NCBI GenBank assembly: GCA_964495095.1 | Contig: CAZBUH010000010.1 | Span: 1-29,186, forward strand | Reading direction: 5' to 3' | Length of the DNA: 29,186 bases | Source: CAZBUH01 sp964495095 | Lineage (GTDB): Bacteria > Bacillota > Clostridia > Oscillospirales > Oscillospiraceae | Notes under the pieces: generated by a model | The model's input: only the letters and a program-made list of their open reading frames with translations | Told to the model about the DNA's origin: nothing | Databases searched by the model: none | Program-made: the position numbers and the translations under genes | In this document: positions 15,172-22,771 of the stretch, piece by piece | Layout of the letters: every line of letters begins with the position of its first letter | How positions within the stretch are numbered: position 1 is the first letter of the stretch

Positions 15172-15681
15172 TTACTGGTCCTCTTCGGACCCAATTATAT
15201 CTGCGGATCTCTGCTGTAAAGAAGAGCCCGCCGCGCTTCTGAAGCGCACTCTGGACTGGCGCACCTCGTTGAGGGCCTCGGAAATGGCCTCCTCAGTGCG
15301 CTTCATGGCGTCGTCCACATAGACGTTTGCCACACGTCTAAGCTCAGAGGATTTTGCCTCCGCCGTGGAAAGAAGCTCGCTGCTCCTGGCCTTGGCCGCC
15401 CGGACAACCTCCTGCTCGTCCACAAGCTGCCTGGCCCGCTCCTCCGCCACCTTGCGGATGGACTCCGCCTCCCGTTTGGCGTTTGCTATAAATTCAGCAC
15501 GGGCGGCAACGAGGCGCTTCGCCTCCGCAAGCTCCGCGGGGAACTGTTCCTTGATTTCATCAAGAAGCTCCAGGGCCTTGTCCCGCTCGATAACGCACTT
15601 TTCCGCGCCGAGAGGAAGCCCCCACGCCTCCTGTATCATCTGATAGAGCATATCCATAAGTTCCTGAACGTTGCTTGCCAT
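15172..15681 (-). CDS. coiled-coil protein of unknown function (F0-b/DivIVA-like)
   Basis: Soluble, highly charged protein of 169 residues. Residues of about 28-140 form a near-continuous heptad-type coiled coil rich in Ala, Glu, Arg and Lys (for example AKREAESIRKVAEERARQLV). A short N-terminal part (MASNVQELMDMLYQMIQEAW) may be a membrane- or partner-binding helix. No catalytic motif is seen. Such proteins next to coaD in Clostridia are often labelled ATPase or ATP synthase subunit B-like only because of the coiled coil; a DivIVA/GpsB-like scaffold role is also possible. It follows coaD by 5 bases, so it belongs to the same transcript. Confidence 0.7.
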   Translation of the reverse strand: MASNVQELMDMLYQMIQEAWGLPLGAEKCVIERDKALELLDEIKEQFPAELAEAKRLVAARAEFIANAKREAESIRKVAEERARQLVDEQEVVRAAKARSSELLSTAEAKSSELRRVANVYVDDAMKRTEEAISEALNEVRQSRVRFRSAAGSSLQQRSADIIGSEEDQ

Positions 15682-15686
15682 ATTCC

Positions 15687-16172
15687 TTACCTCCAGCCTT
15701 TTGTCTTATTTATTACGTCGTCAATTATTTCTATGGGCACAAACTCATGGAGATCGGCGCCGTATTTCGCCATTTCCTTTACCACCGTGGAGCTTAAAAA
15801 GGTGTATTTCTCTCCCGCTGTCAGGAACAGCGTGTCCAGCTCCGGGTTTATTTTTTTATTTATAAGGGCCATCTGACATTCCATTTCAAAGTCCGATACC
15901 GCCCGAAGTCCTTTGATTATCACCGCATTCCCTACGGATTTGGCGTAATCCACAAGAAGCTTATCCGAAGTGTCCACCTCCACATTTGGGAAACGGGCCA
16001 CGACCTTTTCAACGAGCTCTACCCTCTCCTGAGATGTGAACATGGGCTTTTTATCCGAATTCACCATAACGCAGACCACGACCCTGTCAAAAATCGCGGC
16101 CGCCCTGCGGATAATATTCAGATGCCCCAGGGTCACAGGGTCAAAGCTCCCCGGGTATATTGCTGTTCTCAT
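15687..16172 (-). CDS. coaD: pantetheine-phosphate adenylyltransferase
   Basis: CoaD makes dephospho-CoA from 4'-phosphopantetheine and ATP, the fourth step of CoA synthesis. It is 161 residues, normal size. The nucleotidyltransferase motif is YPGSFDPVTLGH, with TLGH as the T/HxGH site; KGLRAVSDFEMECQMA and FLSSTVVKEMA are the other signature blocks. I start at ATG 16172, which has GGGAGGG five bases upstream; an in-frame ATG at 16190 lacks a site and would add only MRGRAN. rsmD lies 81 bases upstream, the usual rsmD-coaD pairing. Confidence 0.95.
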   Translation of the reverse strand: MRTAIYPGSFDPVTLGHLNIIRRAAAIFDRVVVCVMVNSDKKPMFTSQERVELVEKVVARFPNVEVDTSDKLLVDYAKSVGNAVIIKGLRAVSDFEMECQMALINKKINPELDTLFLTAGEKYTFLSSTVVKEMAKYGADLHEFVPIEIIDDVINKTKGWR

Positions 16173-16253
16173 ATTAGCCCTCCCACGCAAAACGCTGAAC
16201 TTTCCGGCACAGTGCGCTGTGTTTCAGACGCCTCCGGCTTGGGAGGAACGCCG

Positions 16254-16799
16254 TTAATCCGGACGTCTCGAAAACGAGGTGAGCTTAATTTTGCCGTAAC
16301 GGTACTCCTTTTTAAGAAAATACGGCTCTTCCGCACCGGGAAGCACGCGCTCAGCCTTGCTTTCGCAGATTATTATACCATTTTCTTTTAATATGTCAAA
16401 CTCTATTATTTTTTGAAGGGCTTTGTCAAGAAGTCCCGTATCGTAGGGCGGGTCAAGAAAGATGAGATCGTACCTCTCCGCCCGGGACAGAAATGATATG
16501 GAGTCGCCCTGCACCACCTGGGCGTTTTGCTGCAGGCCGGTGGATTTCAGGTTATCCCGTATAAGCCTTATGGCCGCCGACGCCTCGTCCACAAACGTGC
16601 CCTGGGCCGCGCCCCGGCTCAGGGCCTCTATGCCGAGTTGGCCCGTGCCTGCGAAGAGGTCCAATATTTTTCTTCCCTCTATATCGAACTGGACTATGTT
16701 GAAAACGGCCTCCTTTACCATATCGGTGGTGGGCCTTATCTTACTGTCCGCCGGCTCCCGGAGCTTCCTGCCCCTGGCCGTCCCCGTTATTACTCTCAT
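16254..16799 (-). CDS. rsmD: 16S rRNA (guanine(966)-N(2))-methyltransferase
   Basis: RsmD methylates G966 of 16S rRNA using SAM. It is 181 residues. The N-terminus MRVITGTARGRKL is the family's standard start. SAM motif I is LDLFAGTGQLGIEALSRGA and the catalytic motif is LDPPYDTG. GGAG precedes ATG 16799 by 8 bases. The first 59 bases lie inside the 3' end of uvrC in another frame. The conserved RPTTDMVKEAVFNI block follows soon after, so the start is secure. Confidence 0.95.
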   Translation of the reverse strand: MRVITGTARGRKLREPADSKIRPTTDMVKEAVFNIVQFDIEGRKILDLFAGTGQLGIEALSRGAAQGTFVDEASAAIRLIRDNLKSTGLQQNAQVVQGDSISFLSRAERYDLIFLDPPYDTGLLDKALQKIIEFDILKENGIIICESKAERVLPGAEEPYFLKKEYRYGKIKLTSFSRRPD

Positions 16800-18618
16800 T
16801 GGCTTTCTCCTCGTGAAAATAATTATATACCGCGGCCGCCGTGTTTTTCGGCACCACGGTGCGGAGCTTTTCCTCAGAGGCCCCGGATATCGCTTTTATG
16901 GATTTAAAGGCCCTCAGCAGGTCGTTTCTCCGCTTCTCTCCCACCCCTGGTATGGCGTCGAGCCTGGAGCCCCGGCTGTTTTTGGAGTGGAGGCTCCTGT
17001 GATACTCTATTGCAAATCTGTGGGTCTCCTCCTGGATATTCCCGATAAATGAGAACACCGCAGGATTTGCGGCTATGCCTATCTCATGACCGTCCGGCGA
17101 GATAAGCGCCCTGGTCCTGTGCCTGTCGTCCTTGACCATTCCGAAAGCAGGGATGTGAAGCCCCATACGCTCCACCACCTCCAGGGCTGTCCTGGCGTGT
17201 ACATCGCCCCCGTCTATAAGCAGCAGGTCGGGCATGTCCCCGAATTTTTTGTCGCCGTCCAGATACCTTTTAAAGCGCCGCTCTATCACCTCGGCCATAC
17301 TGTGGTAATCGTCCTGAGTCTCGAGGCTCTTTATCTTAAATTTCCTGTAGTCCCGTTTTAACGGCCTGCCGTTTATAAACACCGTCATGGACGCCACTAT
17401 GTCCGAGGAGCCGGTATTGGAAATATCGAAAGCCTCTATCCTCTCAGGATAATTTTCCATATCCAGCGCTTTTTTCAGCCATTCAAGGGTCTTAAGAGTC
17501 TTTTCCTCCCCGGTGGTGACTCTCTCCACCTCTTCCCGGGCGTTTAAATTGGCGGTCTCCACAAGCCGGAGCTTCTCTCCCCGCTTCGGTGTCTGTAAAT
17601 AGACCCTACGGCCGGCGTTCTGCTCAAGCAAAAGCTCCAACGGCTCCAAATCCTGTATATCGCACGGCAGGTACACCGTTTTGGGGTAAACGCCCCTTAT
17701 AAGGTAATACTGCCGTATAAGGGCCGATACGGCCTCTCCGTCGTCCTCCATGGGGTTATCCAGAAGCTCAAAATCCTTATCCAGGAGCTGCCCGCCTATA
17801 AAGTGCAGGACTACAAAGCAGCTTCTGGCCTCTCCCCTGTAGTAGCCGGCCACATCCGTGTCAGCCATTGCCCCGGATATCACCCGCTGCTTGTGCTGTA
17901 AGAGCGATATGGCCTTTATCCGGTCCCGCAGCTCTGCGGCCCGCTCAAACCGCAGTTCCTCCGCCGCCTGTTCCATCTCCTTCCGGAGCATACCGGTAAG
18001 CTCCCCGGTTTTCCCCTCAAGAATCATCACGGCCTCGTTTATTGAGCTTCTGTACTCATCCGCCGAGGCGTCCTTCAGGCAGTATGCGCGGCAGTTTCCC
18101 ATGTGGTAATTGAGGCAGGGCCGCTCTTTTCCTATGTCCCTGGGGAATTTCCGGCCGCAGGTGGGGAGCTTAAGCGCCTTGCATATGGCGTCTATGGCGT
18201 CTTTTGTGGCGCTGCGGCCTCCAAACGGCCCAAAATATCTGGCCCCGTCCTCCGCCGTCCTTGAGGCTATCGTAAATTTCGGATACTGGCTCTTAACATC
18301 CAGCCGCACAAAGGGGTAGCCCTTATCGTCCTTTAAAAGTATGTTGTATTTGGGCATGTGGCGCTTTATGAGCTGGTTTTCCAGCACCAGGGCTTCAAAC
18401 TCGGAATTTGCGATTATCACGTTAAAATCCGCAATTTTCGACACCAGCACCGTGGTCTTCACGTTGTGCTCGCCGTGAAAATAGCTGGACACGCGGTTTT
18501 TAAGCTGCTTTGCCTTGCCCACATATATGACCTGGCCGGTCTTATCCAGCATGATGTACACGCCGGGCTTTAACGGCAGGTTTCTCGCCTTTTCCCTTAA
18601 ATCGTCTATGACCGCCAC
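16741..18618 (-). CDS. uvrC: excinuclease ABC subunit C
   Basis: UvrC makes both incisions in nucleotide excision repair with UvrA and UvrB. It is 625 residues from GTG 18618 (VAVIDDLREKARNLPL), which has GGGGAGG 7 bases upstream; the open frame upstream to 18756 runs antisense to nothing and overlaps the HPr-like gene, so it is rejected. N-terminal GIY-YIG nuclease: KPGVYIMLDKTGQVIYVGKA. Zinc-site Cys: CGRKF, CLNYHMGNCRAYC. UVR domain: EEMEQ-type MEQAAEELRFERAAELRDRI. RNase H-like domain: LLLIDGGDVHA, where KGQ usually follows IDGG, and KDDRHRTRAL. C-terminal HhH: LDAIPGVGEKRRNDLLRAF. The last 20 codons overlap rsmD and form a Gly/Gln-rich tail. Confidence 0.95.
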   Translation of the reverse strand: MAVIDDLREKARNLPLKPGVYIMLDKTGQVIYVGKAKQLKNRVSSYFHGEHNVKTTVLVSKIADFNVIIANSEFEALVLENQLIKRHMPKYNILLKDDKGYPFVRLDVKSQYPKFTIASRTAEDGARYFGPFGGRSATKDAIDAICKALKLPTCGRKFPRDIGKERPCLNYHMGNCRAYCLKDASADEYRSSINEAVMILEGKTGELTGMLRKEMEQAAEELRFERAAELRDRIKAISLLQHKQRVISGAMADTDVAGYYRGEARSCFVVLHFIGGQLLDKDFELLDNPMEDDGEAVSALIRQYYLIRGVYPKTVYLPCDIQDLEPLELLLEQNAGRRVYLQTPKRGEKLRLVETANLNAREEVERVTTGEEKTLKTLEWLKKALDMENYPERIEAFDISNTGSSDIVASMTVFINGRPLKRDYRKFKIKSLETQDDYHSMAEVIERRFKRYLDGDKKFGDMPDLLLIDGGDVHARTALEVVERMGLHIPAFGMVKDDRHRTRALISPDGHEIGIAANPAVFSFIGNIQEETHRFAIEYHRSLHSKNSRGSRLDAIPGVGEKRRNDLLRAFKSIKAISGASEEKLRTVVPKNTAAAVYNYFHEEKANESNNGDGQGQEAPGAGGQ

Positions 18619-18691
18619 AGATACGCCTCCCCGCGAAAAAAATTGAAGGGCGCCGCCCGGAAAAGCAACGCCCCGCCAATTTGCCTTATGT

Positions 18692-18952
18692 TTATTCCGC
18701 CGGTGTGGCAAGGAGCTCCGCCAGTGCGTCCGCCGCCTTTTCTTCGTCCTCCCCATCGGTTATGAGCTTCACATCAGTGCCGTCGGTAATCCCCATGGAC
18801 AGCACGCCCAGCAGGCTCTTCGCATTCACTTTGCGTTCCCCGACCTCAATCCAGATGCTGCACTTGAATTCATTTGCTTTCTGGATAAAAAATGTAGCCG
18901 GCCGCGCATAAAGACCCACTTTATTATTTACAGTGGCTTCCTTAATATACAT
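18692..18952 (-). CDS. HPr/Crh-like protein with Tyr15 in place of the catalytic His
   Basis: Small cytosolic HPr-fold protein, 86 residues. In HPr of the phosphotransferase system His15 carries phosphate from EI to sugar-specific EIIs. Here the block reads NKVGLYARPAT with Tyr exactly at position 15 (codon TAT), so that transfer should be lost. The regulatory site is kept: Ser46 in NAKSLLGVLSMGI, the target of HPr kinase and the contact with CcpA. This is the same pattern as Bacillus Crh (Gln15, Ser46), so a role in carbon catabolite control or in regulating a neighbour process is inferred. I start at ATG 18952, with GGAGG 7 bases upstream. It opens the operon with uvrC, rsmD and coaD. Confidence 0.88.
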   Translation of the reverse strand: MYIKEATVNNKVGLYARPATFFIQKANEFKCSIWIEVGERKVNAKSLLGVLSMGITDGTDVKLITDGEDEEKAADALAELLATPAE

Positions 18953-19005
18953 AGATATCCCTCCAAAAAAAGAAAGATTGCACCTGAAAAATTTGCTTAA
19001 GATAC

Positions 19006-19034
19006 ATTTTAGCAAAAAGCTCTGAACTCGTCAA
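19006..19034 (-). promoter_or_regulatory. sigma-A-type promoter of the hpr-uvrC-rsmD-coaD operon
   Basis: On the minus strand TTGACG (19034-19029) and TAAAAT (19011-19006) are separated by 17 bases. The predicted start near 19000 gives a leader of about 48 nt before ATG 18952. It lies in the gap after mutS2, whose stop is at 19129. No strong terminator is visible between mutS2 and this promoter. Confidence 0.75.
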
Positions 19035-19128
19035 CCTTTATTTCGGCTTGGGGCTCTTTATATACTGTTCCGCTGTTTTATCAGGCTGAAAACGCAAAAT
19101 ATTCAGCAAATTCCCCAACATATTCCCG

Positions 19129-21504
19129 TTATTTCAGCGTAACCACGGTAACTCCCGTTTCGCCCTCGCCGTACTTCCCGAGACGGAACTCCTTTACCTG
19201 CTTATTCCGGCGCAGGCTCTGCTGTACCGCCTGGCGCAGCGCCCCGGTGCCTTTTCCGTGTATGACGGTGACGGTGGTGAGCTTTGCAAGGGACGCCGTG
19301 TCTATATACCGCTCCATAACGTCTATGGCCTCCTCGGCGGTCATGCCGCGCAGATCCACCTCCGGGCTTACGTTGAGATTCCTGAGCTTCGCCTCGCTCC
19401 TGGCAAGATATTTTTTTATCTCCGGCTTCTGCTGGCCCTCAAGGAGCCGCACCTCCCCGGGCTTGGCGGTTATCTTCATTATACCGGCCTGGAGATTGAG
19501 GGTACCGTCGGCCCCAACGGATATTACTTCCGCCTTTGAGCCGATGCCGATAAGCTCCACCCTGTCCCCCGCCTTTATGGGCCGCTTCGGGGACTCCGGC
19601 TCCGGCGCTTCACGCTCCGGCGCCAGCCGCTCCTCAGTTTCGTTTAACCTGCGGCGCAGCTCGGCCCTGGCGCTGTTGAGACGGTTCCAGTCCTCGCTTT
19701 TTTCCTGTTTTTTGCGTATCTCCGTAAGCTCATCCATAACCCGGTCGGCCGTGGAGCGCGCGTCGTCTAGTATCCGGGCGGCCTCCCGCCGGGCCCGTTC
19801 CTCCGCCTTCTCCCGAACCACCTTCGCCTCACGGAACATTTTGTCCGCGTCCTGGGCCTTTTTCTCCGCCTCGCGGAGCTTCAGCCTCGTCTCCAGCTTC
19901 TCCTTTTCCATCTCCTGCCGGGATTTTTCAAGGCTCTCAAGTACCTCCTCAAAGCTGGCGCTCTCAGCGTCGATCCGGCTTCTGGCGTCTTTTATCACCT
20001 CGTCGGATATGCCCAGGCGCGAGGCGATTGCAAATGCGTTGCTCTTTCCCGGTATGCCGATAAGCAGCTTATATGTGGGCCGCAGAGTCTCCACGTCAAA
20101 TTCGCAGGAAGCGTTCTGCACCCCGGGCGTCGTAGTGGCGTAGACCTTAAGCTCGGAATAATGGGTGGTGGCCGCCACCTTGGAGCCCATTTTTCTGGCA
20201 AACTCTATTATTGACACGGCCAGCGCCGCGCCCTCTGTGGGATCGGTGCCGGCGCCCAGCTCGTCGAAAAGCAGCAGCGAGTCGGTGTCGCACTCGTCCA
20301 ATATTCTGACAATATTCGTCATATGGGCGGAAAAAGTGGAAAGGGACTGCTCTATGCTCTGCTCGTCCCCGATATCAGCCAGCACCTTTTCAAAAACCGG
20401 CACGCAGCTCCCGTCAGACGCCGGGATATGGAGGCCGCAGGCCGCCATAAGGCAGAGAAGGCCCGTGGTTTTAAGCGTTACGGTCTTTCCGCCCGTATTT
20501 GGGCCTGTTATTACAAGTGTGTCATACTCGCCGCCGAGACAGATATCTATCGGCACCGCCGTTTTCTGCTCAAGGAGCGGATGCCTGGCTTTTTTCAGGA
20601 CTATCGCGCCGTTTTCGGAAATTTCCGGCTCTATGGCGTCCAGCTTATAAGAGAGCTTTGCCTTTGCAAATACTACGTCCAGCTTCACCAGCACATCGCA
20701 GTCGCAGAGAATACCGTCCTTGTCCGCCGCCGCATCGGCGGAAAGCTCCATAAGTATGCGCTCTATCTCTTTTTTCTCTTTTGCCTCAAGCTCCCGTATC
20801 TCGTTGTTGGCCTGCACCACCGACATAGGCTCTATAAACAGCGTAGCCCCGCTGGAGGAAACGTCGTGTACAAGGCCCGGCATTGAGGAGCGGTGCTCTG
20901 ATTTCACCGGCACCACGTAACGGTCGGAGCGCTGGGTGATTATAGGCTCCTGCAAAATTTTTGAATAAGCGGGAGATGATATTATCTTCTGGAGGGACTG
21001 CCGCACCTTTTCCGCGGCCAGCCGCATATGGCGGCGGATATCGTAGAGCTCAGAGCTGGCGGAGTCGGATATCTCGTTCTCCCCCAGAATCGACGTGGTT
21101 ATCTTTTCCTCAAGAGCTTTGTTCGTCTTAAGAGACAGGAACAGATAGCTGATGGCCGTTTTCTCCTGCCTGTCCCCGCTAGCATAGGTTTTGGCGTTTC
21201 TCGCAGCCCTCAGCACGCCCGCGATGTCAAGAAGCTCCATAGTGTTGAGCATCCCGCCCGCGTCGGCTCTGGCGAGAGCGCCGGAGACGTTCCGCAGCCC
21301 GGAAAATCCGGGGCTTCCCCCCACGGACATCATGGTTTTCGCAGCCGAAGTCTCGGCCAGGCGGCGGCGCACCTCAAAAACGTCCGCCGACGGCGTAATG
21401 GACAGCGCCTCCTCCCTGGCCGGCTCGCTTGCGGCCTCCGCCGCCAGCATCGAAAGCACTGACGGCAGCTCAAGTATTGAAAATGATTTTTCTTTTAAAA
21501 CCAT
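19129..21504 (-). CDS. mutS2: endonuclease MutS2 with Smr domain
   Basis: MutS2 protein of 791 residues, normal length. It lacks the mismatch-recognition domain of MutS; in other Firmicutes it acts on recombination intermediates or on collided ribosomes. A helical lever/core covers about 1-300. The ATPase has Walker A GPNTGGKT (334-341) and Walker B LLLFDELGAGTDP (about 412-424), and ATTHYSELK follows as in the family. A long charged coiled coil runs at about 515-640. A KOW-like segment (KAGDRVELIGIGSKAEVIS) precedes the C-terminal Smr nuclease domain (about 714-791) with VDLRGMTAEEA and HGKGTGALR. It is 36 bases downstream of recO. Confidence 0.95.
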   Translation of the reverse strand: MVLKEKSFSILELPSVLSMLAAEAASEPAREEALSITPSADVFEVRRRLAETSAAKTMMSVGGSPGFSGLRNVSGALARADAGGMLNTMELLDIAGVLRAARNAKTYASGDRQEKTAISYLFLSLKTNKALEEKITTSILGENEISDSASSELYDIRRHMRLAAEKVRQSLQKIISSPAYSKILQEPIITQRSDRYVVPVKSEHRSSMPGLVHDVSSSGATLFIEPMSVVQANNEIRELEAKEKKEIERILMELSADAAADKDGILCDCDVLVKLDVVFAKAKLSYKLDAIEPEISENGAIVLKKARHPLLEQKTAVPIDICLGGEYDTLVITGPNTGGKTVTLKTTGLLCLMAACGLHIPASDGSCVPVFEKVLADIGDEQSIEQSLSTFSAHMTNIVRILDECDTDSLLLFDELGAGTDPTEGAALAVSIIEFARKMGSKVAATTHYSELKVYATTTPGVQNASCEFDVETLRPTYKLLIGIPGKSNAFAIASRLGISDEVIKDARSRIDAESASFEEVLESLEKSRQEMEKEKLETRLKLREAEKKAQDADKMFREAKVVREKAEERARREAARILDDARSTADRVMDELTEIRKKQEKSEDWNRLNSARAELRRRLNETEERLAPEREAPEPESPKRPIKAGDRVELIGIGSKAEVISVGADGTLNLQAGIMKITAKPGEVRLLEGQQKPEIKKYLARSEAKLRNLNVSPEVDLRGMTAEEAIDVMERYIDTASLAKLTTVTVIHGKGTGALRQAVQQSLRRNKQVKEFRLGKYGEGETGVTVVTLK

Positions 21505-21520
21505 AATTCTTCTCCATTTT

Positions 21521-21538
21521 AAGCGGCCTTCGCCGCTT
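21521..21538 (-). other. short hairpin between recO and mutS2
   Basis: AAGCGGC and GCCGCTT form a perfect 7-bp stem with a GAAG tetraloop on the minus strand, just after the recO stop and just before the mutS2 ribosome binding site (GGAGAA). With no U-run it is more likely an mRNA-processing or translation element than a terminator. Confidence 0.4.
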
Positions 21539-21540
21539 CT

Positions 21541-22275
21541 TCAAATAAGTGACTTATAAAAATCCAACGTGCCGAAGCCGCGCTCAAACTGCGCCTGCAC
21601 ATAGCGCTCCGCCGCGCCGCCCAGACTTTTAAGCGCCCCATCCCCAAGGGTAAAGGAATAAATTTTCTTCGGCTCCGCCGAAACGATATGGCACAGGGCG
21701 TCATACGCCCCGTTTTCAAGGGGCGCGGAGGGGCCTGCACTGCGGCAGGCTTTGCAGCACACCGTCCCGCCTGCAAAATCAAAATACGGCTCCTCCGGCT
21801 TTTTTCCGCAGACGTGACAGCACTCCACCGCAGGGGCGTATCCGGCAAGGCACATAAGCCGCAGCTCAAACGCCGCCTTTACAAGCTTTTCCGGGCGTCT
21901 GCCCTGGGACAGCACGTAAAGCCCGTTGAGGCCGTGGGCCAGAAGCCTCGGGTTTGGGTAATCCTCGTCGGAGACAGTCTCCAGAAGCTCCGCGAAATAC
22001 GCCCCCAGAGAAAGCCTTGTCACATACTCCCTCAGCCCCCGGAACTCCTCTAACGTCCTGGCCTCGGAGACCGTCCAGCGCCCGTGGCTTCCCGACAGCA
22101 CGAATTCCGAATATGACAAAAACTGCGTGGCGGCGGCAGTTTTGCTGCCCTTGCGCCTGGCGCCTTTGGCGGAGGCCGAGAGCTTCCCCTCGTCCATAGT
22201 CAGAAGGGTGAGCATACGGCTGGTCTCGCTGTAATCCACATCCCGGAGGATAAGCCCGGTGGTTTTCAGATACAT
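21541..22275 (-). CDS. recO: DNA repair protein RecO
   Basis: RecO helps load RecA on SSB-coated single-stranded DNA with RecR and RecF. From ATG 22275 (MYLKTTGLILRDVDYSETSR) it is 244 residues, the normal size, with an OB-fold N-terminal domain (residues 1-80). A zinc-binding Cys4 set is complete: CHVCGK and CCKAC. The open frame continues upstream to 22446, but that part overlaps the yqzL-like gene in another frame and has no RecO resemblance. The ribosome binding site AGGGATG sits 5 bases before the start. A GGGGC/GCCCC hairpin lies near 22293-22305 in the gap after yqzL. Confidence 0.92.
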   Translation of the reverse strand: MYLKTTGLILRDVDYSETSRMLTLLTMDEGKLSASAKGARRKGSKTAAATQFLSYSEFVLSGSHGRWTVSEARTLEEFRGLREYVTRLSLGAYFAELLETVSDEDYPNPRLLAHGLNGLYVLSQGRRPEKLVKAAFELRLMCLAGYAPAVECCHVCGKKPEEPYFDFAGGTVCCKACRSAGPSAPLENGAYDALCHIVSAEPKKIYSFTLGDGALKSLGGAAERYVQAQFERGFGTLDFYKSLI

Positions 22276-22312
22276 TTTTTCATCCCTATGTACGGGGCAA
22301 AGCCCCATGTTA

Positions 22313-22456
22313 TTAAGCTGACGGGAATCGAACACCGTGCCGGTTTTTACGGGCAGTTTTTCCGTCCGCTCCGCCCTCCTGCTCCCATCTGTAGAGCAGA
22401 TACGACACCGGATCTCCTGTTTCACAAAATTCGGACCAAAAATCATCAGAAATCAT
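22313..22456 (-). CDS. YqzL-like small protein upstream of recO
   Basis: Short gene of 47 codons. The start is ATG 22456, with GGAGG 8 bases upstream; a second in-frame ATG at 22462 is too close to the SD. The protein begins MISDDFWSEFCETGDPVSYL, continues LYRWEQEGG, and ends in a basic tail (KTARKNRHGVRF). The pattern of Phe/Trp, then TG-x-P-x-x-YLLY, is that of the YqzL family, small proteins of unknown function encoded just before recO in Bacillus and many Clostridia. The basic tail is longer than in Bacillus YqzL. recO starts 37 bases downstream, so the two are co-transcribed. I see no convincing promoter upstream. Confidence 0.8.
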   Translation of the reverse strand: MISDDFWSEFCETGDPVSYLLYRWEQEGGADGKTARKNRHGVRFPSA

Positions 22457-22630
22457 TGTCATTACCTCCGCCGCTATTAGTCTCTGCGGGTTTTCGATAT
22501 GTATGAGAGGTAAATATTTATCTGCCGCCGGTTATGGGCGTATTATACCATGAAGCACAGCAAAATGGTATAATCTGCCATATTTTGCGGCTCCCAGCGA
22601 AGCCGGGGGGCAAAACGGCTTAAAATCAAC

Positions 22631-22659
22631 GTATAGTAGCCGCTTTGCGGTTATTATAC
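22631..22659. repeat. 29-base palindrome, copy 1
   Basis: Arms GTATAGTAGCCGC and GCGGTTATTATAC around TTT; the two mismatches in DNA become G-U pairs in plus-strand RNA, giving 13 paired positions. It differs from copy 2 (22743-22771) at two of 29 positions and lies 112 bases from it in the same orientation. Confidence 0.7.
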
Positions 22660-22742
22660 CGCAAACGCGCAGCGTTTTGTGGTATATTGGCATCATTCGC
22701 GGTTCCGCCCAAGGGGGCGGGAGCGAATTGCGCCATGAAAAT

Positions 22743-22771
22743 GTATAATAGCCGCTCTGCGGTTATTATAC
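22743..22771. repeat. 29-base palindrome, copy 2
   Basis: Arms GTATAATAGCCGC and GCGGTTATTATAC around TCT, one G-U in plus-strand RNA. The change from G to A in the left arm, compared with copy 1, restores a Watson-Crick pair, which suggests that the pairing matters or that the copies derive from a perfect palindrome. Confidence 0.7.

Noticed and set aside
18636..18658. GGGC/GCCC hairpin plus T-run before uvrC as an attenuator
   Set aside because: The stem is only four pairs with a 3-base loop, too weak to call.
19247..20143. Plus-strand open frame of 298 codons
   Set aside because: Ser/Arg/Phe-rich shadow of mutS2 without family features.
22316..22345. T-arm-like GTTCGATTCC on the minus strand, possible tRNA
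   Set aside because: No acceptor or anticodon arms can be built, and the bases are the 3' codons of the yqzL-like gene.
22631..22771. Two 29-base repeats as a CRISPR array
   Set aside because: Only two copies, each a long palindrome with another hairpin-rich stretch between them, and no cas genes nearby.
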